Shown: positions 20,820 to 32,279 of the stretch, piece by piece
Position numbering within the stretch: position 1 is the stretch's first letter
How the letters are laid out: each line of letters opens with the position of its first letter
From: Dactylorhiza incarnata
Lineage: Eukaryota; Streptophyta; Magnoliopsida; Asparagales; Orchidaceae
Assembly: GCA_033032865.1 (NCBI GenBank)
Contig: JAWHQI010000040.1
Span: forward strand, 7,547,001-7,611,000
Direction of reading: 5' to 3'
Length of the DNA stretch: 64,000 nucleotides
The notes under the pieces: model-generated
The model's database searches: none
Told to the model about the DNA's origin: nothing
Seen by the model: the letters and a program-made list of their open reading frames with translations, nothing else
Translations under genes and position numbers: made by a program

Positions 20820-21840
20820 ATATTTGTTTAGGGGCACCCGTCTTTGCATTTGTGAAGGACCACTTTAAGAGACATTACTTCGGGAGCTTCACTCATCCGG
20901 GTTAGGTGGGCATGTCGGTCAATCTAAGTGGTTACATCTCGCTAGTGCACGCTACTATTGGCCTAGGATGATGTACGATGTTATCAAATATGTTAGGTAT
21001 TGTATGACTTGTCAACTGTATAAAGGGAACGCACAAAACATTGGATTATACACACCATTACCGAAACCTGGGAGGTCGTGGGATGATGTTTTAATGGATT
21101 TTGTAGTAGGACTTCCTCGCACTCAGAGGAAAGTCAACTCTATTTTTGTGGTCGTAGATCGTTTTTCAAAAATGGCACATTTTATTCCATGTAGAAAAAC
21201 ATCTAGTGTCATACACGTCGTTGAACTCTTCTTTAAAGAAATCATTATATTACACAGTATTCCTAGATCGATCACCTCTGATAGATATATGCATTTTATG
21301 GGATATTTTTGGAAAACACTGTGGAGTCGATACAGAACAAAACTTGAGTTAAATAGCGCATATCATCCTCAGACTGATTCCAAATTGAGGTTGTTAATGG
21401 GAGTTTGGGAGATCTTCTTAGGTGTTTGACTATGGGGAATCTAAAGCAATGGAATCTTATATTGCCACAAGCTGAATTTACATTCAATAATTCTACTAAT
21501 CGCTTCACTAATAAATCTCCTTTCGAGATTGTTTGCGGGTTCTCAATACCCCCATATACTTGATTCCATTCACTTCCATCTCATGAACGTATCTCCGTTG
21601 AAACGCAAGCCCATGTTGATTATTTAAAAAAACTGCATAAAAATATTGCTAATAAATTGCGAGCGACTTCTGAAAAAGTATAAATCCCTGGTCGATCGTC
21701 ATCACAGGGAGTTATACATTTCAGAAGGAGATTGGGTTTTTGCTTATTTCAGGAGGTAGAGATTCACTTCGGGTACATACCATAAGCTACAACATAGAAA
21801 GTTTGGTCTTTCCAAGTCTGAAAACGCATCGGTGAGAATG
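20820..21840 (+). pseudogene. Chr-1 integrase
   Basis: The HHCC zinc site is LHSSGLGGHVG with CMTCQ. The core has MDFVVGLPRTQ (first D) and ITSDRYMHFMG (second D). After a frameshift near 21385 the region with the third acidic residue reads IEVVNGSLGDLL. Later frames show FTFNNSTNRFTNKSPFEIV and a decayed C-terminal part. It is not functional because of the frameshifts and stops. Confidence 0.82.
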
Positions 21841-21853
21841 CATATCTCCTAGA

Positions 21854-22303
21854 TTGTCAGTTGAATTCGGTACTTTGCCAATATTCAATGTGGATGATCT
21901 GACACCATTTTATGGAGATCCACCTCGTTCCATCCCGAGTACACCTGTTGTACCTCCAGAGATTCCACCCGACCTAGCACAAGTGCAGATACCTATCATT
22001 GAGGAGATAGAGCAGGTTATTGATGTACAAGAGTTTCACACTCGCCATGGGACGTACCAACGCTACTTGGTCTCTTGGCGAGGACGGGATATTATCGACT
22101 ACTCTTGGATTAGCACTGATGAGTTACAGTGTCTATGCCAGATCTCTCCATTGCTAGTTTCTGCGAGTTCTCGTCGGGGTCGAGCCCTTTCAATCCCAGG
22201 GAAATTGATGTATCCTGCGACGCATCATAGTTTTATCTTCTTTAATTCTCGTATATTTATTTATGTATTTCCTTTCATGTGCTCGTTTGACTCATCGGGT
22301 TGA
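21854..22303 (+). pseudogene. Chr-1 chromodomain, copy 2
   Basis: This open stretch carries FNVDDLTPFYGDPPRS, a proline-rich linker and the chromodomain core QRYLVSWRGRD with SWISTDELQ. It is the most intact part of Chr-1. It belongs to the integrase C-terminus and is thought to read histone marks during integration. From 21894 on it is duplicated at 4744. Confidence 0.82.
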
Positions 22304-23273
22304 CCGCCCGGTGAGATCCTGAATAAAAGGTTTGGTATTAATAGTAGTAGAACGATAAAGGCAAGCCTAAGTTATTTAAGAAATTATAAATTTATATTCA
22401 AAAGTTAGAATATTATATTTTGCAAAACATCATATTTTGGAAATACTATATTTTGGAAACATCATATTTTGGAAAGCCATTAGAAGGAAACATTTAGCCC
22501 CTTAATTTTAGGTTTGCATTTCAAACTTTATAAAGTCCACCATGAAGAATTAGTAAGCAGAAAAAGGACAGAGTGGGGAGACGAATCTTTCATTTCTCTT
22601 CTTATTGCCGATCAGAATCAAACCTCCACTTGAATCGTTGCTGCTCGCGTCCAGAGAGGATCCCGACAAGCCTTCCTTTATTTTCGGCATCCACGATTGC
22701 TGCCTGCATCTAGAAAGGTTCTCGTCATCCCTTCCTCCAGCGCCGGCTTCCACGACCACTGCCCGCTGAGTTCCAGTCACCGCATCCAAACCCGTCTGGA
22801 AATAATCCCTCTGAGTCTTCGTCGACTTCAGCACCCTGTCTTATGACTCGGATCCAGTCCACGCCGCTGATTCCAATCCTTCTCTGACCGCTGTTCCATA
22901 CAATCATCGACCACTGCCCTGGAGAGATTTCTTCTGTTGTGAGAAGGAGTTGGAAGGACCGCTGCCTTGCTTTGCATGGTTATATTCGTTCGCTCCTTTC
23001 ATTAGTATAAATTTCTGCACTTCAATTAAATAATCTCGCGCTTGACTTTACGTTCGCACTACTTCTATTACAGTTTATTCATAAATTGTTGCTTGAAGAT
23101 TTTCTTGTGGCCATATTAATTCTGTGGAAGGTTCGATCCGTGAGACACGGAGAGTTCCACTCGAGGGCTATTTGCAAACTTCTTAAAGTCCAACGATGAG
23201 TTTAATTTGTATGCAAAAATTCATTTGGCCCGCTCGGCCACCCTTGTTTTCCAAAATTATTTTTAAATCATTA
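22304..23273 (+). repeat. Probable chromovirus 3' UTR/LTR region, copy 2
   Basis: It corresponds to 5154-6123 with scattered substitutions, including the four-unit 16-bp tandem repeat (22411-22475) and a TATA-like box near 23006. No coding sequence is seen. Confidence 0.45.
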
Positions 23274-24154
23274 TAGTGGATTACATCAAACTCTCTATTT
23301 TGTGCGCTAGATAAGACGGTGTTTAATAGATTATGTAATTGTGAAACTGTATATGATATATGGCGTTTATTGGAACTAATGCATGAGGGTACTTCGCTGG
23401 TAAAGGAGTTAAAGCGGTTCCGGATAGAATCTGAATATGAACAGTTCTGCATGGAAATCGATGAGGAGGTGGACAGTATGTACACTCGCTTCACGAAATT
23501 CGTCAATGTCTCGAGGTCTCAAGGAAAGACTTTCACAAATGGAGATCTGGTGAGGAAGATCTTGAGATCACTCCCTCCGCGGTTCAATATGAAGGTGACC
23601 GCCATTACTGAGTCACATGATATTAGTTCCTTGGAGATTGAAAGCCTCATTGGGAATGTGAAGACCCATGAGCTGGAACTAAAAATTCAGGCGGAAGAAT
23701 ATCCTAGATAGCTGAAGAAGAAATCACACGCACTCAAAACGGGTAAAGAAAAGAAGGTGTTCGAAGAGATCGATGATAAAGAAAGCTTCTACGCCCAAGG
23801 GTTCGGAAAAATCATGAGAAATCGGAAATGAAGGAATACATTCCCAAATTTTATGAAGAGTGGTACCGATGGAAAGTGAACCTGGAGCAAACCATCGTAG
23901 GGGATGGAAATAGATGAAGATAAATCCACACCAGAATGCTATCATTGCTACAAGTCCGAACACATCATGAGAGAATGTCTAAAGTTCCTGATGGAAGATA
24001 TCAAAAGGAGAACTTAGGCAACGAAAAGAAAATGGAATTAAAGGCATCAACATGGGACAACACTACATCCACCGAATCAAGCACCTCGAGTTCAAGCAGA
24101 GATGATGAGGAAAATCTTTGCCTCATGATGATACATCAACAAGAATATTGTTGA
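23274..24154 (+). pseudogene. Ty1/Copia gag fragment, copy 2
   Basis: It is near identical to 6124-7004. The first 130 residues are open (23319-23711), including HEGTSLVKELKRF and LVRKILRSLPPRF. The knuckle here reads CYHCYKSEHIMREC; its four zinc ligands are kept. The same stop after EEYPR and the same frame break before NLCLMM are present, so these lesions predate the duplication. Confidence 0.78.
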
Positions 24155-24871
24155 TACAAAAATTATACCTCCAAAACTCACACTAGAAAGAGATGGGGGA
24201 GACTGCAGAGTGCAGGTTACTTGAGAGGGAGAATGCCAAAAGAGAGACCTCTGAGAGAAAAACTACTTCGGTTAATCTCAAAAGAGGTTACATGAAGGAG
24301 GTTTGGAATAGGCCAGAGTGAGAGATAGAAAAGTGACAAAATTCGAGACCGCTTACACAGGTCGTAAGCTAAAGACTCGAAGCAAAAGTCCTTTTTCAGG
24401 TACCCTACCTCTCTATTTATAGATGGGGAAGCTGTCCAAACGGGCAGATTCATAAATTATGGGCTACCCGGGGTACATGAGAACCGGGGAAGAAATATGG
24501 GGTGCTAATAACAAAAAGGAGAAAAAACACCAGGCCACACAGTCTGGCGGTCTGACTGGAGGCTGGTCGTCTGTGCCTTGGGAGAATTGCTGGAGAGGAG
24601 ATGGGCGGTCAGGGAGGTCTCCCAAAACTGAGACCGCTGGAACTGACCCTTTTGACCGACAACGAAAGGTCACGGTCTTCCGGGCAAACATGATCCCTGC
24701 ACATTTTCAAGTTGCGTTGGAACTTCAGAAATGTTCGCTTTAACCGATGAGACCGCGACCACCGTAAATGCGCCAGAATATATAAATACTGCTTAAGGGC
24801 TCCAGAATCCAAAACCTTTTGGAAAGAATTGCGAGCTTGTTCTTTAAGCGATCACCACTTCTTAGTCCAGA
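24155..24871. promoter_or_regulatory. Promoter- or LTR-like stretch with divergent TATA boxes, copy 2
   Basis: It is the duplicate of 7005-7721. The minus TATA (24413-24422) and plus TATA (24781-24788) are unchanged although flanking bases differ. GACCGC motifs are present. No gene is recognised. Confidence 0.45.
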
Positions 24872-25427
24872 ATGAATTCTGATATGGCAAGCATACTGGA
24901 TCGATTGGCTAAGCGACCACCCAAGGTGGCTTCTCCGAAGGGGAAAAAGAAAGAGACCACTAGCTCCAAGAAGGTGCTGGAGGTCAAGGTTTCCAGACAC
25001 TTAGCGGTAACTGATGCGGAAGAGAAGAACGTCGGCTCTCTCCCGGAGGTGAAACAGCCTGAATTGATAGAGGGCAAAGCGGTCTTGACGGCCCCTGATG
25101 TTGTTGATCTGTCAACCAACTCTTCAGGACCTCATGCGTTGAATCTTCAGGATGTCTCTATCACCTTTGACTTCCACAGATCATAGGAAGCTCTCAGCTA
25201 GGTCGCTGCGCAGGCTGGTGAGACTGCGTCTACTGAGGCTATCAAGGCTCAGTTTCAAGAGAAGAAAATTGCAGCTGAAAATATTGGGCAGCTGATCGTA
25301 GATAAGCAAGATGCTGTAAAAGGGATAAAGAGAAAGAGCTCAAGTTCTTCTGCTCAGCCTGCCAAGAAAAAGAAGAATGATGAAGAAAAAGATGTGACCG
25401 CCAAGAAGGCGATCACACTCCTGAAAG
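24872..25427 (+). pseudogene. ORF-U N-terminal part, copy 2
   Basis: It has the same frame as 7722-8278, starting MNSDMASILDRLAKRPPK. TAG stops at 25184 and 25199 are shared with copy 1, but the third stop of copy 1 (TAA) is CAA here. One base is missing near 25420 compared with copy 1. Cop-1b is inserted at GAAAG (25423-25427). Confidence 0.5.
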
Positions 25428-26605
25428 TGTTAAAATATTTTGATTTAAATAGTTTAGGTTAAGCAGGAGTTGCATCAACTGAGATATAGCCAAACAACCA
25501 CAATGCCACACAGCAACATAAGAAACTTTATTGAAAAACAAACTTCATTTACAGTGCGAGGTATACATGGCGAGACATGATTCATCAGAATCACGGAGGC
25601 GAGAAGAACAAAACACACCAAAACAAAACTGGCGGCCAGACAAGTTGAGACCGCACAGACCGCTCGACTCCAGAAGTTGCCCGGCTTGTCCTAAGACCGC
25701 GCGAACAGAAAAAAGACAAGCCGCCTGCACTGCAAGACCGCCACCTCAGACCGCACGAACTGGAGCTTTATTGGAACAAAGAACTGAAGCTGTCGCCAGA
25801 CCGCAACTCAGATCGCCTAACCGCTGAAGGTCGCCTGATCACTGAGCTCGCTGCGAACAGCACAAGAACGAACATAAACCAGTTCGCAGACTGACCGCTG
25901 CCGAACTGTTTATTCAAGCCGCTGGGAATCACCAATGAAGGAAACTGCAACCTGCTGACTGCAAACCTACGAACACAACAAATAGTCCACTCGCTTCCAA
26001 GACCGCTCGACCTCAAAGTGAGACCGCACGAATTAACCCAGGCTCAGTTCTTACAGTTCTCGTTTTTAATGATGGGCCCTGCACCTCTATTTATAGGCGG
26101 GTAAACGGATGTCGTCACCGCACAGGAGAGATACAATCACCACCCGTCATATCGCCAGCGGTCTCATAAGGCAGACCGCGTGATAAGACAACTTGGACGA
26201 CCTATCCGACCAAGACTGCAGATCAGCAGACCGCGCCCAGATCGCGCGAACACGAGACTGCGCACAAGCCGCGGGGGGAACAAAGATACTCCTCCCTTAG
26301 ACCACCAGGAGCAACTAGGAACCATCTGGCCGACTTCAGACAAGTCACCAGATCGCCAAGACAAACAACCCGGAAAGACGGTCTTATGAGAACAACCCGC
26401 CCGCTCTTCCAACAAAGAAGATAGGCCAACCAGCAGATTAACTCGGGAACAGACCGCAGCTACAAAGAACAGACCGGCAGAACCAGCAGTCCGCCAGAGC
26501 AAACCGGCAGAGCCTTATCGGCAGAATATAGACACAAACCGCGCGGTCTCGGCGGTATCCCAAAAACAGACCGCCCAGTCTCTACTACACTTCAAAAATT
26601 CAACA
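25428..26605 (-). repeat. Cop-1b 3' LTR (1178 bp)
   Basis: TGTTAAAATATT to AAATTCAACA. The minus TATA box is at 26087-26096. The purine tract GGGAGAG (minus) lies just outside at 26606 onward. It is rich in GACCGC. Confidence 0.9.
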
Positions 26606-28545
26606 CTCTCCCTTGAAGTGGGAAGTAGAGACTAGCCCGAGTAAACTCCGCAACCGTGTAAACGGTCCCTTCGCCAGCGGCTTTGTGAAGATGTCTGCGA
26701 CATTGTCCGCTCTTCGAACATGCTTGACCACAAGAGATCCTCCCAACACCTTTTCACGAATAAAATGGTGCTCAATCTCAATATGCTTGGTCCTCGCGTG
26801 ACAGACTGGATTATTAACCAGCTTGAGAGCACTCTCATTGTCCCCGCGTAGCATAGTGGGACCTCGAACCTCCTCATGAACGTCCTCCACCAACCTCCTG
26901 AACCAAATGGATTCTTGAGCTGCCAAGGCCGAAGCCTTGTACTCCGCTTCTGTGGTAGATACGGACACCGAGTCCTGCTTTTTGCTGCACCACGAGATAG
27001 CTGTGGGGCCCGACATAAAGACATAACTAGACGTTGATCTCTGATCATCCGCGTCTCCCCCATAGTCAGCATCCATGTATCCATGCAACTCTAAGCTAGA
27101 CCCTCTCCTAAATAGGATACCCAAATCAGAGGTCGACTTCACATATTTCAGAATACCTTTTGCCTCCAAAAGATGAGGCTTCCGTGGCTCCACCATGTAC
27201 CGACTCACTTTGCCAACTACATACGCAATATCAGGCCTTGTGATGGTCAAGTAAATCAAGCTCCCAACTAGAGCTCGGAACACCAACGGATCAGATAGAA
27301 CTCTTCCCTCATCCTTCCGAAGTTTATGATGCTGTTCCAGAGGTATAGAGCTACTCTTCCCTTCTTCCATGCTGAATCGTTGAACGATCCGCTCCGCATA
27401 TCCTTCCTGAGAAATGAGCACTCCGCTCTCCCGCCTCTGGACCTCGAGTCCAAGGAAATGGTGAAGCTCCCCCAGATCCTTCAACCTTGCTACCGCCTCC
27501 TTCGAGTTCCCGGTGACAATCATGTAATCCAAATACAGCAACACAATAACACGAAGCGCCCCCTCCTTTTTGACAAACAAGCTATAATCAGAGTCTGAAG
27601 CAAAGAACCCGCAGAATAGAAGATACTCCGCGATCTTTCCATACCACGCCCTAGGCGCTTGCTTCAACCCATATAAGGCCTTCTTCAGTTTGCAAATGTA
27701 GTCCGGACGATCCTCCGAGATGAAACCCGGCTGCTAGATCATGAAGATATCCTTGTCAATCTGTATAAGAAAGCATTCTTAACATCGAGCTGCCAAATCT
27801 CCCATCCACAAGATGCCGCCAAAGCAATAATAAATCGGACCGAAGTCATCTTTGCCACTGGACTAAACGTTTCATCATAATCTTCAACATACTGCTGTGA
27901 GAACCCGCGAGCTACAAGGAGAGCCTTGTATCGCTAGATCGTGCCGTCAGCTTTCTTCTTGAGTTTATAAACCCATTTGCATGTCACAGGGGTAATGCCC
28001 TTGGGCCTGGGCACTAGAGACCAAGTCTCGTTCTTCTTGAGAGCATCCATCTCCTCTTGCATAGTAATATCCCACTGCTTCACGCCTTTGGCTTTCTCAA
28101 AACTTGATGGTTACCTTTCATCCAAGGGACCAGCAAAGAAACAAGAGACGAAGCTCACCATGTTTCCTCCTGTGTATCGATCTGGTGGCTTGATAGTCCT
28201 CTTCGACCTCCTAAGAGGTTGCACCTGACTAACCACCTCCTCAGCTGCTTCTTCTGTGCAAGCTCCTCTTCTAGACGAACTTGGAGCATCGCTCCCCCTG
28301 CTTCCAGAACCTGAAGCCTCCATCTCAGAGCTTGACACAACAGGAGCTCCTGGTGAAACAGGCAACTCCACTTGAAGATCTTCCGCAGCTTTCCCTTCTT
28401 TATCAACCTTGTTCTCCGGCAGTTCAACTCCTGAACTCCCCTTGTAGGAAGTCACTTCATCGAACACCACATCCCGAGATACCACAGATCTTCGTATCTC
28501 AATCCATGCATCTCCATCCTTTCTTCCGCTCATCATACCCAACAA
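26600..28545 (-). pseudogene. Cop-1b reverse transcriptase and RNase H, with linker
   Basis: The part from 27667 to 26600 is open for 355 residues: KQAPRAWYGK, RT core, SGPTAISWCSKKQ, STTEAEY and KHIEIEHHFIREK, ending in a stop inside the LTR. The active-site motif is YLDYMIVTG (27524-27535): the second Asp is Tyr, whereas Cop-1a has YLDD. Upstream are a stop near 27735, the shared frameshift in the INFLY region and an S/G/E-rich linker with KRTIKPPDRYTGG. RT is dead by sequence. Confidence 0.87.
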
Positions 28546-29110
28546 AGACTAGCTTCCTTGCTTTCGCATCTAGCTTTGTCCGAAGAGCGTCAGGAATATG
28601 CACATAGCAGGTTGACCCGAACACCCAAAGGTGTGCAACACTCGGCTTCTCCTTGAACATTAGTTCGTGAGGGGTATTCAAGTTAATAGGACTTAGAGGC
28701 ATCCTGTTGATGACGTAAGCTGCACAAGACATTCCCTCCGCCCAAAAGGACTTTGGGATACTCTTGGCATGAAGCCAGCATTTGCAGGTTTCCGTCAGAT
28801 GACGGATCTTCCTCTCTGCAATGCCATTCTGCTGTGGAGTATGGGCACAAGTGAGCTCTCTCTGAATGTCGTGTTTCCTGCAAAAACTAGAGAACTCACC
28901 AGAGGTGAACTCCCCACCATTGTCAGTTCTCAATTTTTTCACCTGCAGGCCTATTTGACCTTCCACCAGCTCCTTGAACTCCACAAACTTCGCAAAGGCT
29001 TTCGACTTCTCTTTCAGAAAATACACCCAGACATATCTGGTGTAATCGTCAATCAACACCAACATATATATGTTGCCTCCAAGGCTTGGGGTGGCAGTCG
29101 GTCCCATCAA
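28499..29110 (-). pseudogene. Cop-1b integrase core
   Basis: The D-D-E core MGPTATPSLGG, RTDNGGEFTSG and TPQQNGIAERK is open for ~200 residues. The N-terminal HHCC domain is deleted as in Cop-1a, with a further ~26-bp loss at about 29130. The C-terminal junction with the linker is frame-shifted near 28500. Confidence 0.85.
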
Positions 29111-30370
29111 ATCACCGTGAATGCACCCGCTATCTCTGGTTGAGTTCTAAGAAACTTCACTTCTGTTGGGCCAAATAGAACGTGATAACCGGCATCGACC
29201 GCATTGGTCACAGAGAAGAGATTCTTCTTCATACCAGGCACGTGATAAACACTCCTCAATGTGAGTGGACCCTTATCAATGCTCAGGGAGACAACACCTT
29301 CTTGTTCTGCAGCATGAACAAAATTATCAGTCGTAATGATAGCATCGTTACCTGAGTAAGGTGCCAAAGAAGAGAACTTTGATTCATCCCCGGTGAGATG
29401 ATGTCCACACCCTGAATCAACAATCCAATCCTCTTCGAAGTTGATGGAAGCCAAGGCCTTAACGGGCATCACCGCCATATTAGCCGCAAAGGCTCCTCCC
29501 CATCCAACTTCATCAGACTTTGGCTTCTCCTTCTCCGCTACATGTCCCGACTGAAGATTAACCCGGCAATCCTTCTTGAAGTGGCCGGTTTTATTACACA
29601 TGAACCACCTTGGTCCATCTCCCTTCTTCTTCCCATCAGACTTAGGAGCATAACCCCTATCCTACTGACCTGAAGTAGAGGGTCCATCATAACCCAACTT
29701 CTTCTTCTCCCACTTCTTCTTCTTCTTCCCAGAGAACAACACATCACTATCTCCCCTAGAGATCGAAGTCCCCGCCATCTGTCTTGCCAAACATTCTTGC
29801 GAAGCAAGTAAGTTCTCCAGCTCCAATAGAGATGGTTGATTTGCCCAGCCATGAACTGAAGTCACAAAGGCAAGATACTCCTTCCGCACCCCGCGGATGA
29901 TATGCCTCTTCAGTTTTGCCTCTGAGATGGGCTCATCAGGGTCCAATGCAGAAATCTCTGCTGTGAGGTTCTTCATCTTGAGAAAGAAGGTAGAAATAGA
30001 AAGATCACCTTGAGAGGCTTTCGCCAACTCATTTTCAAGAAACTGTAGCCGAGCTACATTCTTCTTATTGAACAACCCATCCAAAGACGTCCAGATCTCA
30101 GCAGCAGATTTACATCCAATGATGTGGTCAAACAGTTCTAGTGAGATAGCCCTCTTGAGTATGAACTCTGCCTTAGCATTAGTCCTCCTCCAAAGTCTCA
30201 CCTCTGCCATATTATCTCCTGCTAGAAACACCTCTTGTGTGTCTTCTCCTCCAACTATCTCCCATAGATCCTCGCCAAGTAAATAGCTCTCCATACATGA
30301 CCTCCATTTTTTTATAGTTAGTCGATGAAAGGAATTCAATACCAAGCACTCTTGCGAATCCGCCTTCCAT
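29107..30370 (-). pseudogene. Cop-1b gag and protease
   Basis: The start is likely ATG at 30370 (context GCCATGGAA, MEGGFAR). An A7 run near 30310 shifts the frame into IKKWRSCMESYLLGEDLWEI. The gag helices AKAEFILKRAISLELFDHI and AEIWTSLDGLFNKKN follow, then a knuckle in which the first Cys is Trp (WFMCNKTGHFKKDC), then protease WIVDSGCGHHLTGD with DSG intact. A stop lies at about 29662. The lost Cys should impair zinc binding. Confidence 0.86.
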
Positions 30371-30443
30371 GGCAATCTATGTGGTCTCTTCTTCACAAAG
30401 ATGATGACACCTCAAGTTGCTCACTGCTTATCAACTCCAACAA

Positions 30444-30459
30444 CCTGGCTCTGATACCA
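30444..30459 (-). other. Cop-1b primer binding site, initiator Met tRNA
   Basis: The minus strand reads TGGTATCAGAGCCAGG directly after the 5' LTR, the standard Ty1/Copia primer site. Confidence 0.9.
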
Positions 30460-31628
30460 TGTTAAAATTTTTTGATTTAAATCATTTAGGAGTAAGCAGG
30501 AGTTGCATCAACTGAGTTATAGCCAAACAACCACAATACCACACAGCAACACAAGAAACTTTATTGAAAAACAAACTTCATTTACAGTGCGAGGTATACA
30601 TGGCGAGACATGACTCATCAGAATCACAGAGGCGAGAAGAACAAAACACACCAAAACAAAACTGGCGGCCAGACAAGCTGAGACCGCATAGACCGCTCGA
30701 CTCCAGAAGTCGCCCGGCTTGTCCTGAGACCGCGTGAACAGAAAACAGACAAGCCTCCTGCACTGTAAGACCGCCACCTCAGACCGCACGAACTGGAGCT
30801 TTATTGGAATAAAGAACTGAAGTTGTCGCCAGACCGCAACTCAGATCGCCTAACCGCTGAAGGTCGCCTGATCACTGAGCTCGCTGCGAACAGCACAAGA
30901 ACGAACATAAACCAGTTCGCAGACTGACCGCTGCCGAACTGTTTATTCAAGCCGTTGGGAATCACCAAGGAAGGAGACCGCAACCTGCTGACCGCAAACC
31001 TGCGAACACAACAAACAGTCAACTCGCTTCCAAGAGCACTCGACCTCAAAGTGAGACCGCACGAATTAGCCCAGGCTCAGTTCTTACAGTTCTCATTTTT
31101 AATGGCGGGCCCTGCACCTCTATTTATAGGCGGGTGGACGGATGTCGTCACCGCGCAGGAGAGATACAATCACCACCCGTCAGATCGCCAGCGGTCTCAT
31201 AAGGCAGACCGCGCGATCAGACAACTTGGACGACCTATCCGACCAAGACTGCAGATCAGCAAGCAGACCGCGCCCAGATCGGGCGAACACGAGACTGTGC
31301 ACAAGCCGCGTGGGCACAAAGATACTCCTCCCTTAGACCACCAGGAGCAAGAAGGAAACATCTGGCCGACTTCAGACAAGTCGCCAGATCGCCAAGACAG
31401 ACCACCCGGATAGACGGTCTTATAAGAACAACCCGCCCGGTCTACCAACAAAGAAGACAAGCCAACCAGCAGATCAATTCAGGAACAGACCGCAGCTACA
31501 AAGAACAGACTGGTAGAACCAGCAGTCCGCCAGAGCAGACCGGAAGAATATAGACACAAACCGCGTGGTCTCGGCGGTCTCCCAAAAACAGACCGCCCAG
31601 TCTCTACTACACTTCAAAAAATTCAACA
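30460..31628 (-). repeat. Cop-1b 5' LTR (1169 bp)
   Basis: TGTTAAAATTTT to AAATTCAACA, with GAAAG immediately after. The minus-strand TATA box is at 31120-31129, inside GCCTATAAATAGAGG. It is rich in GACCGC. Confidence 0.9.
31120..31129 (-). promoter_or_regulatory. TATA box of Cop-1b 5' LTR
   Basis: CTATAAATAG on the minus strand; conserved at the same place in all LTRs of this family in the window. Confidence 0.7.
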
Positions 31629-31633
31629 GAAAG

Positions 31634-32045
31634 TAGCGGTCCCGATCATCCTTCTGGGGCCGCTCCTGAGACGGTAAATGACAAAATTGATCACTCTTTC
31701 CTTTCCGCAGTCTCAACTTCTTCAAGAGGAGCTGACTCAGAGTTGATCGCATATCTTGATGATTCTTCAAATGATCTTGTCCATTTGATCTCACAGGTGC
31801 TTGACCCTTTCGAAGCGCAGAATCTTCGGGAGACCACTTCAGAGCTTGATATCGAGGAGAGGAAGAGGTAGGCCGCTGAGGAGGCGGACAGATTAAAAGC
31901 AGAGGTGGAGAGGAAAGAGAAGTGAGAAAAAGAGAGAAAGGAAAAGGAGGAGAAGGCAGCGCAGACCGCTGCGGAGAAAGAGAAAAAGGAAGATGAGGAC
32001 AGGGTTGCGTTGATCGTCGCCGAGAAGAAGAAGGATGAAGAGATG
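31634..32045 (+). pseudogene. ORF-U middle part after Cop-1b
   Basis: Joining across the Copia target site restores the frame used in copy 1 (LPESSGPDHPSGAAPE). The protein continues FLSAVSTSSRGADSELIAYL and LVHLISQVLDPFEAQNL, then a long K/E-rich likely coiled coil with two stops (near 31869 and 31925). Sire-1 cuts it at 32045. The family is unknown. The K/E coiled coil and nuclear-signal-like region suggest a structural or nucleic-acid-associated protein, but that is only inference. Confidence 0.5.
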
Positions 32046-32279
32046 TGTTGTTAATGGAACGTTCACCTATAGGGGGGTGTTAGGTGATCTCGGTACTTTT
32101 CGAAATATTAGCACGATTTATGACTATTCAAGCAGAGCACAAAGTATTGCACAAGAAAATCACAGTAGACGACACAAGATCTATAGAGGTTCCTCAAGAC
32201 CGGGTGTCTTGAGTAGTCCTCTGTCCCTCTGCGCCTACCTAGCAGTGTGTTAGGCTCGTCAAACTCCTCCAAATCTTTA

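Larger units (their letters stand above)
17985..23273 (+). mobile_element. Chr-1: decayed chromovirus (Ty3/Gypsy)
   Basis: The plus-strand order is gag, protease-like region, RT, RNase H, integrase and chromodomain, the Ty3/Gypsy order. The 5' LTR and gag start are cut by the Ath-2 LTR at 17984. The right limit is a guess: a 3' LTR probably lies within 22304-23273. Catalytic residues of RT are mutated and many stops and frameshifts are present. The lineage among chromoviruses is not resolved. Confidence 0.82.
21894..29544. repeat. Duplicated block, copy 2 (partner 4744-12427)
   Basis: This is the more complete copy: it continues upstream into Chr-1 and downstream into the rest of Cop-1b. At 21894 it preserves the unoccupied site of the Ath-1 insertion. 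Confidence 0.9.
25428..31628 (-). mobile_element. Cop-1b: full-length but defective Ty1/Copia element
   Basis: It is 6201 bp, flanked by GAAAG at 25423-25427 and 31629-31633. LTRs are 25428-26605 and 30460-31628 (TGTTAAAAT to TTCAACA). The primer site is complementary to initiator Met tRNA. The Copia order (gag, protease, integrase, RT, RNase H) is clear on the minus strand. It shares deletions in integrase and RT with Cop-1a and has further damage of its own. It splits ORF-U. Confidence 0.92.
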
